Notes under the pieces: model-generated
What the model saw: the letters and a program-made list of their open reading frames with translations, nothing else
What the model was told of the DNA's origin: nothing
Databases searched by the model: none
Source: Peptoniphilus_A olsenii
GTDB taxonomy: Bacteria; Bacillota; Clostridia; Tissierellales; Peptoniphilaceae
DNA length: 64,000 bases
NCBI RefSeq assembly: GCF_040545475.1
Contig: NZ_JBEPMA010000004.1
Coordinates: 62,001 to 126,000, forward strand
Direction: 5' to 3'
Translations under genes and position numbers: made by a program
Part shown: positions 43,260 through 51,705 of the stretch, piece by piece
Layout of the letters: each line of letters starts with the position of its first letter
Position numbering within the stretch: the stretch's first letter is position 1

Positions 43260-44210
43260 ATGAGTTATAGTTTAGATGTTTTAATAGGATTTATATTTTC
43301 TGCTATATTTGGCAAATTATTTATCCCATTGCTTAGAAGGTTACATGCAGGACAAAGTATACGTGAAGACGGACCAAAGTCTCATTTAGTTAAAAGTGGA
43401 ACGCCGACAATTGGTGGAATTATATTTTTAAGTTCTATGATTATTACCACAATTTTAGTGAGAAATTTTAAATTATCAGTTGCTATGATAATTTTTTCTA
43501 CGCTTGGTTTTGGAATCGTTGGTTTTATTGATGATTATATAAAAGTAGTCAAAAAAAGGAATTTAGGACTTAGGGCTTACCAAAAGTTGGTATTACAAAT
43601 TCTTGTAACAATAATCCTTCTAATATATCAATATAATTCTTCAGTATTTAAAACTGATTTATACATTCCATTTTTGAAGTCGTATTATTCATTTGGTGTG
43701 TTTTATATACCATTCATTATATTTGTAGTTGTCGGTACTGTAAACTCTGTTAACCTAACAGATGGTTTAGATGGGCTTTCCTCAAGTGTTACTATTATCA
43801 CTTTAGGATTTTTTGTCATATGTTCTTTGAAATTTAATAGACCAGAAATTGCAATATTTTGTGCTACATTGATGGGTGCTCTAATTGGCTTTTTGCTCTT
43901 TAACAAGTATCCAGCAAAAGTTTTTATGGGTGATACTGGTTCTTTGGCACTTGGAGGAGCTATTTCTGCTATTGCAGTCCTTTTGAATATCCCCCTAATA
44001 CTGCCAATAGCGGGTGGAATTTATTTCATGGAAACACTATCTGTAATTATTCAGGTAATAAGTTTTAAAACTACTGGAAAACGAGTATTTTTGATGTCAC
44101 CACTTCATCATCATTTTGAACATAAGGGATGGCATGAAAAAAAGGTTGTTTATATATTTTGCACAGTGCAATTTATACTTTGTATAATTTCTTATTTTAT
44201 ATTATTTTAG
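43260..44210 (+). CDS. mraY: phospho-N-acetylmuramoyl-pentapeptide transferase MraY
   Basis: A 316-residue integral membrane enzyme that links UDP-MurNAc-pentapeptide to undecaprenyl phosphate, giving lipid I. Catalytic segments are present: GTPTIGGI, FIDDYIKV (Asp pair), NLTDGLDGLSS and VFMGDTGSLALGG, ending with SPLHHHFEHKGWHEKKVV. About ten membrane helices are expected. ATG 43260 follows TGGAGT. It lies 12 bases after the PBP gene and 8 before murD. Confidence 0.97.
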   Translation: MSYSLDVLIGFIFSAIFGKLFIPLLRRLHAGQSIREDGPKSHLVKSGTPTIGGIIFLSSMIITTILVRNFKLSVAMIIFSTLGFGIVGFIDDYIKVVKKRNLGLRAYQKLVLQILVTIILLIYQYNSSVFKTDLYIPFLKSYYSFGVFYIPFIIFVVVGTVNSVNLTDGLDGLSSSVTIITLGFFVICSLKFNRPEIAIFCATLMGALIGFLLFNKYPAKVFMGDTGSLALGGAISAIAVLLNIPLILPIAGGIYFMETLSVIIQVISFKTTGKRVFLMSPLHHHFEHKGWHEKKVVYIFCTVQFILCIISYFILF

Positions 44211-44218
44211 GTGATTAA

Positions 44219-45538
44219 ATGTTTGACAATAAAAATATATTGATTATGGGTATGGGCGTTACAGGTAAATCTGCATTAAAATTTTTAACTAATTATCCAT
44301 GTAAAATTTATGTTTATGATGAAAATAAAAATTTAAATGAAGAAAACATTCAAGAAGATTTTGTGATTTTTAATATATATGACTTAGAAAAAATCAATTT
44401 AATTGTAAAAAGTCCAGGTATATATCCATATCATGAAATATTAGATAAAGCTAGAGAACTTGGTATAGAAATTATTTCTGATATTGAACTGAGTTACAGG
44501 TTTTTAAAAAGTGAAAACGTGGTGGCTATTACAGGTACAAACGGAAAGACCACTACTACCACTCTTGTTAAGGATATTTTACAAAGGCAGAACAAAACAT
44601 TTGATGTAGGAAATATCGGCAATGGTATACTTGATATAACTAATAAGGCTGCCAAAGAGGACTATGTAGTAATTGAGGCTTCTTCTTTTCAATTAGAAGA
44701 TACAAAAAAATTCAAACCTCATATAGCACTTCTAACATACGTTACAAGTGACCATTTAGATTGGCACGGAAGCGTTGAAAATTATATAAATGCAAAATTT
44801 AAAATATTTGCAAATCAAGATGAAAATGACTTTGGAATTTTAAATTATGAAGATAGAAATATGCAAAATGTAGCTAGCATCAAATCTAAAAAATATTATT
44901 TTTCTACTGATCCAATTTCTGAAATGGGAGCATTTGTCAAAGATGGAGTAATTTATTACAATGATGGTATGAGCTCTCAACCTATAATAAAAACAAGTGA
45001 AATAAAAATTCCTGGTGAACATAATATTAAAAATGTAATGGGAGCAATAATAATTGCAAAAATCTTAGGGATTGATAATGAAAAAATACAGCAATCCATA
45101 AAATTATTTACTGGTGTTGAACATAGGATAGAATTTGTCAGAGAACTAAAAGGCGTAAAATATTATAATGATTCAAAAGGAACTAATCCAGATTCAACTG
45201 ATGTAGCAATAAAAGCTATGGACGGTAATGTAATTTTAATTGCTGGAGGTTATGACAAAGGTGCAAGTTTTGATACAATGATTAAAAATAATAAAGATAA
45301 ATTAAAATTACTTATATTGTTTGGTCAGACAGCACCTAAAATATCTAAAGTATGTAAAAAAGAAGGATTGGATTTTTATATAGTAAAAGACTTGGAAAAA
45401 GCTGTTAATCTATCCTTCAATTTTGCTAGTGAAAAGGACGATGTACTGTTTTCACCAGCTTGTGCTTCTTGGGATATGTACAAGGACTATGAGCAACGTG
45501 GAAGACATTTTAAAAATATTGTTAAAGAGTTGATTTAG
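44219..45538 (+). CDS. murD: UDP-N-acetylmuramoylalanine--D-glutamate ligase
   Basis: Adds D-Glu to UDP-MurNAc-L-Ala in the cytoplasm. The 439 residues show an N-terminal Rossmann-like UDP domain (ILIMGMGVTGKSAL), the ATP loop AITGTNGKTTTTTL, then TSDHLDWHGSVENY and HRIEFVRELKGVKYYNDSKGTN, a signature of Mur ligases. The C-terminal domain ends with LFSPACASWDMYKDYEQRG. All catalytic regions are intact. AGGTGATTA precedes ATG 44219. It is the only Mur ligase gene in this cluster. Confidence 0.97.
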   Translation: MFDNKNILIMGMGVTGKSALKFLTNYPCKIYVYDENKNLNEENIQEDFVIFNIYDLEKINLIVKSPGIYPYHEILDKARELGIEIISDIELSYRFLKSENVVAITGTNGKTTTTTLVKDILQRQNKTFDVGNIGNGILDITNKAAKEDYVVIEASSFQLEDTKKFKPHIALLTYVTSDHLDWHGSVENYINAKFKIFANQDENDFGILNYEDRNMQNVASIKSKKYYFSTDPISEMGAFVKDGVIYYNDGMSSQPIIKTSEIKIPGEHNIKNVMGAIIIAKILGIDNEKIQQSIKLFTGVEHRIEFVRELKGVKYYNDSKGTNPDSTDVAIKAMDGNVILIAGGYDKGASFDTMIKNNKDKLKLLILFGQTAPKISKVCKKEGLDFYIVKDLEKAVNLSFNFASEKDDVLFSPACASWDMYKDYEQRGRHFKNIVKELI

Positions 45539-45539
45539 T

Positions 45540-46652
45540 ATGAAGCTCAAAAGAAATATCAAAGACGTGGATTTACCACTTTTAATAGTAACTGTATTTC
45601 TCATTATAATAGGAATTGTTGCAGTGACTTCTGCTTCATTTCCTTCGGCAAAAAAATATGACTATAATAGTTTTCATTATGCAATTAGACAGGCAGTTTT
45701 TCTTATAGTGGGAATAATTGCCTTAATTTTTATATTGAAAATGCCAAAAGGAGTTATATATAAAAATATAGATTGGATTTTTGGTGTTTCCCTTATTTTA
45801 ATTGGTCTATTGTGGACACCAGTAGGACAAGAAGTGTATGGGCAAGCAAGATGGTTAAAAATACCTGGTTTAGGAATTTTGTTTCAACCTTCGGATATTT
45901 TGAAAGTTACATCGATTATATTTTTTGCTAAATATTTATCTAAAAATATTAATAAATTGCGAGATGCCAAAACTTTTTTCAAAATATTGCTCATATTGGG
46001 TATATCTGTAGCACCGGTAATGATAAAAGACTTTTCTACTGCTGTAGTTATAGGAATGGCTCTATTTGCAATGCTCGTATGTGCCGGTCTAAATAAAAAG
46101 CAATTTGGAATTCTTGTAATAATAGGAATTGTTGGAATTATATTAATTTTAACTGATGATGAAAATAAATATAGAATCGAAAGACTTTTAGGTTTTGTTT
46201 CTGACTCGACAGATTACTTATCTGCAGATTTGTATCAAGCTAGGCAATCACTTTATGCATTTGCACTAGGAGGATATGCAGGAGTGGGTTTATTTCGTTC
46301 TAGACAAAAATATACAAATTTACCACAAGCATATACGGACTTTATATATTCTGTAATTGCAGAAGAATTTGGACTTATTGGTTGTATGATTATATTGATA
46401 TTATTTCTAGTATATATATTTAGAGGATATATGATAGCAGTTAATTCTAAAAATTACTTTGATAAATTAACTGCTGTGGGAATTACAACTTTTATTGGAA
46501 TTCAGGCATTTTTTAACATGGGAGTTGCAGCTAAACTTCTTCCTGTTACGGGAATTACGCTTCCATTTATCTCATATGGTGGTTCTGCACTTATCATGGC
46601 AATAGTTGCTACTGCAGTTTTATTGAAGATTTCAACAGGAGGTACAAATTGA
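45540..46652 (+). CDS. ftsW: FtsW-type SEDS peptidoglycan polymerase
   Basis: A 370-residue multi-pass (about ten helices) SEDS glycosyltransferase that polymerises lipid II at the septum with the class B PBP. Family landmarks: QPSDILKVTSIIFFAKYL, ARQSLYAFALGGYAGVG, the periplasmic TDFIYSVIAEEFGLIG and the terminal LPVTGITLPFISYGGSALI. It begins one base after the murD stop (TAGT-ATG) and overlaps murG by 4 bases (TTGA). Position between murD and murG makes FtsW more likely than RodA. Confidence 0.94.
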   Translation: MKLKRNIKDVDLPLLIVTVFLIIIGIVAVTSASFPSAKKYDYNSFHYAIRQAVFLIVGIIALIFILKMPKGVIYKNIDWIFGVSLILIGLLWTPVGQEVYGQARWLKIPGLGILFQPSDILKVTSIIFFAKYLSKNINKLRDAKTFFKILLILGISVAPVMIKDFSTAVVIGMALFAMLVCAGLNKKQFGILVIIGIVGIILILTDDENKYRIERLLGFVSDSTDYLSADLYQARQSLYAFALGGYAGVGLFRSRQKYTNLPQAYTDFIYSVIAEEFGLIGCMIILILFLVYIFRGYMIAVNSKNYFDKLTAVGITTFIGIQAFFNMGVAAKLLPVTGITLPFISYGGSALIMAIVATAVLLKISTGGTN

Positions 46653-47728
46653 AATATATACTATCAGGTGGGGGTACAGGTGGACATATATATCCTGCCC
46701 TTGCTATTGGCGAAGAAATTAAGAAAAAGGACAAAACAGCTAAAATTTTATATGTAGGAAAGAAAGATTCCTTGGAAGAAGAGTTAGCAGAAAAATATGG
46801 TTTTGAATTTAAAGGGATAGATATTTCTGGATTGCCTCGCAAAAAATTAAATAAAGATACAGTTATTACTATATTTAATTTATTAAAAGGATTAAACCAA
46901 AGTGGCAAAATTTTAAAAGAATTTAAACCACATATTGTAATAGGAACAGGTGGTTATGTCTGTGCACCTATAGTTTTTAAGGCACAGCAATATAATATTA
47001 AAACTGTTGTACAAGAGCAAAATGCTTATCCAGGAAAGACAAATAGAATTTTAGCAAAAAAAGCTGATATGGTTTTTATTAATTTTAAAGAAGCTGAAAA
47101 ATATCTCGACAATCAAAATATCATCTACACTGGAAATCCTATAAGAGATGATTTCTCGCATATTGATAGAGAAAAATCTCGCAGAGAATTGGGTATTTTG
47201 GATGATGAAAAATTTGTATTCTCTTTTGGTGGTAGCGGTGGTCAAGAATCTACTAATGATGCTATGATTGAAATTTTGAATAAATATAAAAAGTTACCAT
47301 TTAAATTAGTTCATATAACAGGTAGAGAACATTACGAAGATTTTATGAAGAGAATTGTAAAACTTCCTTCCAATGTAGAAATTTATGATTATACTCACAA
47401 AGTTTCTGATTATTTGGCTAGCTCTGATCTTGTTATAGCTTCATCATCAGCAATGACTTTAGCAGAAATATCGGCAGTAGGTCTTGCTTCAATACTTATA
47501 CCAAAAGCTTATACCGCAGGAAATCATCAATATTTTAATGCTAAGTCATACTCTGATATGGGTGCTAGCGAAGTCATTGAGGAAAAAGACTTAAATAGTG
47601 AAAAATTATATAATAATATTCTAGATATATTAGAAGATAAGAACAAATTACAAAAAATGAAAGAAAATTCCAGAAAGTTAGCTAGCCCAGGGGCTGTTTC
47701 GCAAATTGTTGATAATATGATAAAGTGA
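46649..47728 (+). CDS. murG: N-acetylglucosaminyltransferase MurG
   Basis: Adds GlcNAc to lipid I to make lipid II on the inner membrane face. The 359-residue GT-B enzyme begins with the glycine loop SGGGTGGHIYPALAI and has VIGTGGYVCAPIV, QEQNAYPGKTNRIL, FSFGGSGGQES and the C-terminal SSSAMTLAEISAVGLASILIP UDP-binding region. Its start is TTG 46649, which overlaps the ftsW stop; GGAGGT lies 6 bases before. It ends 4 bases before ftsQ. In many Firmicutes murB and murA come nearby, but here they do not. Confidence 0.97.
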   Translation: MKYILSGGGTGGHIYPALAIGEEIKKKDKTAKILYVGKKDSLEEELAEKYGFEFKGIDISGLPRKKLNKDTVITIFNLLKGLNQSGKILKEFKPHIVIGTGGYVCAPIVFKAQQYNIKTVVQEQNAYPGKTNRILAKKADMVFINFKEAEKYLDNQNIIYTGNPIRDDFSHIDREKSRRELGILDDEKFVFSFGGSGGQESTNDAMIEILNKYKKLPFKLVHITGREHYEDFMKRIVKLPSNVEIYDYTHKVSDYLASSDLVIASSSAMTLAEISAVGLASILIPKAYTAGNHQYFNAKSYSDMGASEVIEEKDLNSEKLYNNILDILEDKNKLQKMKENSRKLASPGAVSQIVDNMIK

Positions 47729-47732
47729 TTCT

Positions 47733-48596
47733 ATGAGTGCGCAAAAAAAAGTTAAAAGAAAAGTTAATAAAAAGAAGAAATTTTTTAGGATTTTTTTTAG
47801 ATTTTTTATTTTTTTTACATTTATTTTTTTAATAATTTTTTCTTTAAAAAACTCTAATCTCTTTAATATAAATTCTGTTAATATACAGGGAGCACAAAAA
47901 GTAAGTGCTAAAGAGATAATCAAAGTATCAGGACTTGAGAAAGGGAATAAATATTTTGGTATCTCAAAAAGAGATAGGATAAAAAAAATACAGAGTATTG
48001 CTTATATTAAAAATGCAAAAATAAAATACAAGTTGGGTGGCAATATTGATATAATTGTAGAGGAACGCAGCCCTTATTATCAAGTAGAGTCTACAAAGTA
48101 TCTCTTAGTTGACGAAAATTTTAGAATATTAGAAGAGAAAGATTATAAGACAGATAATTTATTAAATTTAAGTGGACTTAATGTAGAAAATAAAAAAGGC
48201 GGTTCTTATATCTTAACTTACAAAGAAGATAAAGAAAAAAAAGCTCTGCTTATGGAGTTAAAAGATTCTAAGTACAATTTAGTTGGCAATATTAAATCTA
48301 TTGAACTACTTGATTCTTTGACTACTTTTGTAACTTTAGACGGAATAAAAGTAGAATTTGGCTCTTATAATAATATGGAGTACAAACTTAGAATGTTATC
48401 GTTGATATTAGAAGATATCAAAAAAACTGATAAAAATGCAACAGTAGTACAAATGGAGAAGGGAACTAACCCGATTTTGATTGTTGAGGAAAATTCAAAA
48501 ATTGATTCTTCTAATGAAAATGAAGAAAAAAATACATGGAAAGACGATAAAAGATATATAGAAGAAAAAATAGACGAAAAAGAAAATTCTAACTAG
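47733..48596 (+). CDS. ftsQ: FtsQ/DivIB-like cell division protein
   Basis: A 287-residue bitopic membrane protein: a strongly basic head (KKVKRKVNKKKKFF), one Phe/Ile-rich helix (about 22-41), then a POTRA domain (NSVNIQGAQKVSAKEII, YIKNAKIKY) and a beta domain. The C-terminus is an acidic Glu/Asn-rich tail. With FtsL it bridges the divisome and regulates FtsW and the PBP. ATG 47733 comes 4 bases after murG without a strong ribosome-binding site (GTGATTCT). Sequence identity in this family is low; position and architecture carry the call. Confidence 0.88.
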   Translation: MSAQKKVKRKVNKKKKFFRIFFRFFIFFTFIFLIIFSLKNSNLFNINSVNIQGAQKVSAKEIIKVSGLEKGNKYFGISKRDRIKKIQSIAYIKNAKIKYKLGGNIDIIVEERSPYYQVESTKYLLVDENFRILEEKDYKTDNLLNLSGLNVENKKGGSYILTYKEDKEKKALLMELKDSKYNLVGNIKSIELLDSLTTFVTLDGIKVEFGSYNNMEYKLRMLSLILEDIKKTDKNATVVQMEKGTNPILIVEENSKIDSSNENEEKNTWKDDKRYIEEKIDEKENSN

Positions 48597-48607
48597 TTTA
48601 TATATAT

Positions 48608-48629
48608 GTTTAAATATCTTGATTTAAAC
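48608..48629. repeat. inverted repeat between ftsQ and ftsZ
   Basis: GTTTAAAT and ATTTAAAC are exact inverted copies around ATCTTG. Only a short, broken T-tract follows, so it is at best a weak terminator for the upstream dcw genes. Confidence 0.4.
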
Positions 48630-48639
48630 TCTTTATATG

Positions 48640-48668
48640 TTGACTAATTAGCTATTTTTCTATAAAAT
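48640..48668 (+). promoter_or_regulatory. ftsZ promoter
   Basis: TTGACT, a 17-base spacer and TAAAAT lie 51 bases before ATG 48720. A CTATTTT/AAAATAG inverted repeat overlaps the -10. This suggests ftsZ can be expressed apart from the rest of the cluster. Confidence 0.7.
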
Positions 48669-48719
48669 AGAACTAATAGAATTAAAATTTATGTAATTTA
48701 TTATACGAGGAGGATGTTT

Positions 48720-49805
48720 ATGTTGGAATTCGATATGGACCAAGATGAATTTGCCAAAATTAAAGTTGCCGGCGTAGGAGGTGGCGGTAACAATGCCGTT
48801 AATAGAATGATTACTGCTGGCGTTAAAGGTGTTGAATTTATTGCTTTTAATACCGATAAACAGGCACTTAAAAACTCATTAGCTGAGACAAAAATTCAAA
48901 TTGGTGAAAAAATTACTAAAGGTCTAGGTGCTGGAGCTAATCCTGATATTGGAGAAGAATCTGCTCAAGAATCTAGAGATGAAATAAGAGAATCATTAGA
49001 AGGTTCAGATATGGTATTCATCACTGCAGGAATGGGTGGTGGAACAGGAACAGGTGCTGCTCCAATTATAGCCGATGTTGCAAAAGAATTGGGCTTACTT
49101 ACTGTAGGTGTTGTTACAAAACCTTTTACTTTTGAAGGACATAGAAGAGCAAAATCTGCAGAAAGAGGAATCAATGCTTTAAAAGAAAAAGTAGATACTC
49201 TAGTTATTATTCCAAACGACAGACTACTCAGTATTTCTGATAAAAAGACAAGTTTCGCACAAGCTTTTGAAATGGCAGATGATATCTTAAAACAAGGTAT
49301 ACAAGGTATTTCTGATTTAATTTCAATCCCAAGTTTAATTAATCTGGACTTTGCAGACGTTAAAACAATTATGTATGACAAAGGTATAGCACATATGGGT
49401 ATTGGACGTGCATCTGGAGATGACAGAGCTACAGAAGCTGCTAAAATGGCAATTAATTCTCCTCTTCTAGAAACTTCAATTGAAGGTGCAAAATCTGTAT
49501 TGCTAAATATTACAGCTGGTTCAGATTTAGGAATCTTTGAAGTTAATGAAGCTGCTGATTTAATTAGAGATTGTGTTTCTGAAGATGTAAACTTAATCTT
49601 TGGTGCAGGTATTGATGAAACTCTTAAAGATGAGGTAAAAGTTACAGTTATAGCTACTGAATTTGATCAATATAAAGATGATAAAAAATCAAATAAAGCT
49701 TCAAATAACGAGCCCAGAAAAAGTATCTCTAGTACAGAAGCTGATGAAGAAGATAATGGCGAACTTAAAATCCCTTCTTTCTTGAGGATTAATAGAAATA
49801 AATAA
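48720..49805 (+). CDS. ftsZ: cell division protein FtsZ
   Basis: Tubulin-like GTPase that forms the Z ring. The 361 residues have AGVGGGGNNAVNRM at the N-terminus, the tubulin signature GGGTGTGAAP, the T7 loop NLDFADVKTIM, a variable linker and the conserved C-terminal peptide IPSFLRINR that binds membrane anchors. No ftsA is next to it, so SepF or a distant FtsA must serve as anchor. I chose ATG 48720 since GAGGAGG is 6 bases upstream; the ATG at 48714 abuts that site. It has its own promoter and terminator. Confidence 0.97.
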   Translation: MLEFDMDQDEFAKIKVAGVGGGGNNAVNRMITAGVKGVEFIAFNTDKQALKNSLAETKIQIGEKITKGLGAGANPDIGEESAQESRDEIRESLEGSDMVFITAGMGGGTGTGAAPIIADVAKELGLLTVGVVTKPFTFEGHRRAKSAERGINALKEKVDTLVIIPNDRLLSISDKKTSFAQAFEMADDILKQGIQGISDLISIPSLINLDFADVKTIMYDKGIAHMGIGRASGDDRATEAAKMAINSPLLETSIEGAKSVLLNITAGSDLGIFEVNEAADLIRDCVSEDVNLIFGAGIDETLKDEVKVTVIATEFDQYKDDKKSNKASNNEPRKSISSTEADEEDNGELKIPSFLRINRNK

Positions 49806-49810
49806 TTAGT

Positions 49811-49832
49811 GCCCCTTTTGGGGCCTTTTTTT
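49811..49832 (+). terminator. Rho-independent terminator of ftsZ
   Basis: GCCCC and GGGGC around TTTT, followed within one base by T7. It is a notably GC-rich stem for this DNA and ends the dcw cluster. Confidence 0.93.
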
Positions 49833-49848
49833 ATATGAGGTGGAAAGC

Positions 49849-50304
49849 ATGAAATGTCCTTTTTGTGGTCATTTTGACTCAAAAGTAATAGATACAAGAC
49901 CAACTGAAGAAGGCTCAACTATAAGGAGAAGGCGTGAATGCCTAAATTGTAATAAAAGATTTACAACTTATGAAAAAATAGAGCAAACTCCGATTATGGT
50001 GGTAAAAAAAGATGGAAATAGACAAGTTTTTGATAGAGAAAAAATAATAAATGGAATGATAAAGTCTTGCGAGAAAAGACCTGTCTCAGTAGTTGAAATT
50101 GAACATTCAGCAGATAATATAGAAAAACAAATTCAAAATTCTATGAAAAAAGAAATTTCATCTTTAGAAATTGGTGAAATGGTAATGAGAGAACTAAAAG
50201 AACTTGATGATGTCAGTTATGTAAGATTTGCATCTGTATATCGCGAGTTTAAAGATTTACAATCTTTTCTAGATGAATTAGAAAGTATCGTAAAAAAGAA
50301 GTGA
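49849..50304 (+). CDS. nrdR: transcriptional repressor NrdR
   Basis: A 151-residue regulator of ribonucleotide reductase genes. It has a zinc ribbon (C3, C6, C31, C34; MKCPFCGHFDSKVIDTRP) followed by an ATP-cone domain (PIMVVKKDGNRQVFDREKII) that senses ATP/dATP. The ATG at 49849 has GAGGTGG 5 bases ahead; a GTG at 49840 is possible but adds residues not seen in the family. No nrd genes are in this window, so its targets are elsewhere. It lies 4 bases before rarA. Confidence 0.96.
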   Translation: MKCPFCGHFDSKVIDTRPTEEGSTIRRRRECLNCNKRFTTYEKIEQTPIMVVKKDGNRQVFDREKIINGMIKSCEKRPVSVVEIEHSADNIEKQIQNSMKKEISSLEIGEMVMRELKELDDVSYVRFASVYREFKDLQSFLDELESIVKKK

Positions 50305-50308
50305 TATA

Positions 50309-51619
50309 ATGAATTTATTTGAATTGAATATGCAAAATAATTTAAAGAATTTAGCACCTTTGGCTGATAGAATGAGACCAAGAAATCTAGATGAATTCGT
50401 AGGACAAAGTCATATTATTGGGGAAGGAAAATATTTAAATAGAGTTATAAAAAGTGATAGATTTAGCTCAATGTTATTCTGTGGGCCCCCAGGAGTAGGT
50501 AAAACTACATTGGCTAATATAATAGCTAAGTCAACTAATAAAAATTTTATTAAACTTTCAGCTGTGACTTCAAATTTAAAAGAACTCAGAGAAGTGTTAT
50601 CGAAAGCAGAAGATTCTGTTAAGTTTGATAATGTTTCTACTATAGTTTTTATAGATGAAATTCATAGATTTAATAAAACACAACAAGATGCACTGCTGCC
50701 TTTTGTGGAAAGAGGAATAATAATATTAATTGGCGCCACTACTGAAAATCCCTATTTTGAAGTAAATAAGGCACTTCTTTCTAGAATGCATATTTTAAAT
50801 TTAAACTCACTTAATAAAAAAGATTTAAATAAGTTAATCGATATGGCTTTAAATGATGAAGTGCGTGGACTTGGCAAAATGAATATAGAAATTACAAAAG
50901 ACGCACGTGATATTTTAATAAATAATTCAAATGGTGATGGTAGATTTTTATTAAATTCACTTGAGATAGCAGCCCTATCGACAGATAAAAATTCTGAAAA
51001 TATAATCGTAATTGGTGAAGAAGCAATTGTCAATTCACTTCAGATAAAAAATATAAAATATGATAAAAATGCTAATGAACATTATGATATTATCTCAGCA
51101 TTTATAAAATCCATGAGAGGAACTGATCCAGATGCAGCACTAATTTATTTGGCTATGATGCTTGAAGGTGGAGAAGATATAAAATTTATTGCCAGAAGAC
51201 TCATTATTTTTGCTTCTGAAGATATTGGAAATGCCGATCCAATGGCAATGGTAATGGCTTCTTCTTGTTTTAACAGTATAAATGCAGTAGGTATGCCCGA
51301 AGCGAAATTAATTTTGGCACAAACTGTAACATATCTTGCCAGCGCAGAAAAATCAAATGCGAGTTATGTTGGTATAAACAAGGCTGTAGATGATGTTGGT
51401 GCAGAAGCGAACATCTTTATTCCTAAGTATATTAGAGATAAAAATAATCCTGCAAATGACACTAATATTAAATACAAATATCCTCATAATTATGATAATG
51501 CTTTTGTAGAACAAAGCTATATTCCCAAAAATTTTGAAGGAAAAACATATTACACACCAAAATGTATAGGCTACGAAAAGAAAATTAAGAGGCGCTTGGA
51601 TAAACTAAAAAACAGGTAA
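50309..51619 (+). CDS. rarA: replication-associated AAA+ ATPase RarA (MgsA)
   Basis: A 436-residue clamp-loader-like ATPase that acts at stalled forks. It starts with PLADRMRPRNLDEFVGQSHI, then Walker A GPPGVGKTT, Walker B VFIDEIHRFNKTQQDALLP, sensor 1 GATTENPYFEVNKALLSR, and the C-terminal tetramerisation region with SMRGTDPDAALIYLAMMLEGGED and PKYIRDKNN. Length and motifs are typical. Start ATG 50309 lies 4 bases after nrdR with AAGTGATAT upstream. No terminator separates it from the asnS promoter. Confidence 0.95.
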   Translation: MNLFELNMQNNLKNLAPLADRMRPRNLDEFVGQSHIIGEGKYLNRVIKSDRFSSMLFCGPPGVGKTTLANIIAKSTNKNFIKLSAVTSNLKELREVLSKAEDSVKFDNVSTIVFIDEIHRFNKTQQDALLPFVERGIIILIGATTENPYFEVNKALLSRMHILNLNSLNKKDLNKLIDMALNDEVRGLGKMNIEITKDARDILINNSNGDGRFLLNSLEIAALSTDKNSENIIVIGEEAIVNSLQIKNIKYDKNANEHYDIISAFIKSMRGTDPDAALIYLAMMLEGGEDIKFIARRLIIFASEDIGNADPMAMVMASSCFNSINAVGMPEAKLILAQTVTYLASAEKSNASYVGINKAVDDVGAEANIFIPKYIRDKNNPANDTNIKYKYPHNYDNAFVEQSYIPKNFEGKTYYTPKCIGYEKKIKRRLDKLKNR

Positions 51620-51643
51620 AAATAGACAAAAACTAAACATTAA

Positions 51644-51672
51644 TTGACAAAAAATATAATTAATAATATACT
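51644..51672 (+). promoter_or_regulatory. promoter of asnS-leuS
   Basis: Perfect TTGACA, a 17-base spacer and TATACT, 33 bases before ATG 51706. The leader is too short for a T-box riboswitch. Confidence 0.85.
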
Positions 51673-51705
51673 AAAACATTATAAGTATGATAAGTAGGAG
51701 GAGTT

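Noticed and set aside
51620..51705. T-box riboswitch before asnS
   Set aside because: Only 86 bases between rarA and asnS, with a full promoter inside and no specifier or T-box sequence.
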